Shown piece after piece: positions 5,521-5,559 of a stretch of DNA of 5,559 nucleotides. Source of the DNA: an uncultured Bacilli bacterium. GTDB lineage: Bacteria > Bacillota_I > Bacilli_A > RF39 > UBA660. Below the pieces are notes generated by a model. That model saw only the letters and a program-made list of their open reading frames with translations, made no database searches and was not told the origin of the DNA. Each line of letters opens with the position of its first letter. Within the stretch, counting starts at the first letter, position 1. A program made the translations under genes and the position numbers. The DNA lies in NCBI GenBank assembly GCA_947584105.1, contig CANPWK010000072.1:1-5559 (forward strand), written 5' to 3'.

Positions 5521-5559
5521 GCGAGTTCACTTATTCTCGACAAATAAGTTATCATAACT
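5521..5559 (+). other. Possible structured leader or small RNA, cut by the window edge
   Basis: CGAG (5522-5525) can pair with CTCG (5536-5539), and ACTTATT (5529-5535) with AATAAGT (5543-5549). The two stems interleave, which is the layout of an H-type pseudoknot with 3-nt connecting loops. It begins where a transcript from TATAAT at 5509 would begin. I do not recognise a known riboswitch, tRNA or rRNA here, and the stems are short enough to be chance. Confidence 0.25.

Noticed and set aside
1..5559. CRISPR array, tRNA or rRNA genes, transposase genes
   Set aside because: No regularly spaced direct repeats, cloverleaf, rRNA signature or transposase motif was seen on either strand.

Overview
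This is a very AT-rich window with short intergenic gaps. Its sigma-A-like promoters match consensus closely, and its ribosome binding sites carry the AGGTG core. Stops are TAA or TAG, and tryptophan is read from TGG with no in-frame TGA, so the standard bacterial code (11) fits. Together with the protein families, this suggests a low-GC Bacillota. The SH3-like / glucosaminidase / cadherin-like / dockerin-like architecture points to an uncultured gut-type lineage near Erysipelotrichia or RF39. That placement is inference; no rRNA or other phylogenetic marker is present.

Layout: bases 1-132 hold the tail of an upstream transcription unit and an extended -10 promoter. Two rightward genes follow as a likely operon. 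The first (133-2190) is a secreted modular peptidoglycan N-acetylglucosaminidase ending in a dockerin-like calcium-binding module. The second (2207-3454) is a type I membrane protein with an Ig-like domain, a cadherin-like domain, and an internally duplicated domain of unknown function. A palindromic terminator over both stop codons separates this operon from a convergent leftward gene (3462-4103), which encodes a lysine/glutamate-rich protein with three C-terminal membrane helices and no known function. A divergent promoter region (4104-4267) separates that gene from a rightward stand-alone acyltransferase-3 family membrane protein (4268-5416). The right end (5417-5559) has a long perfect hairpin, a probable intrinsic terminator, a promoter-like element, and a short RNA-like segment cut by the window edge.

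How the genes may work together: the theme is the cell envelope. The glucosaminidase would cut glycan strands outside the cell. Its membrane-anchored neighbour shares the cadherin-like module and could be a surface partner or scaffold. The acyltransferase could modify a surface glycan, and O-acylation is known in other bacteria to affect hydrolase sensitivity. The acyltransferase has its own promoter, so this link rests on proximity only. The most distinctive item is the operon pairing a dockerin-like hydrolase with a membrane-anchored Ig/cadherin-like protein, with no recognisable cohesin in the window.
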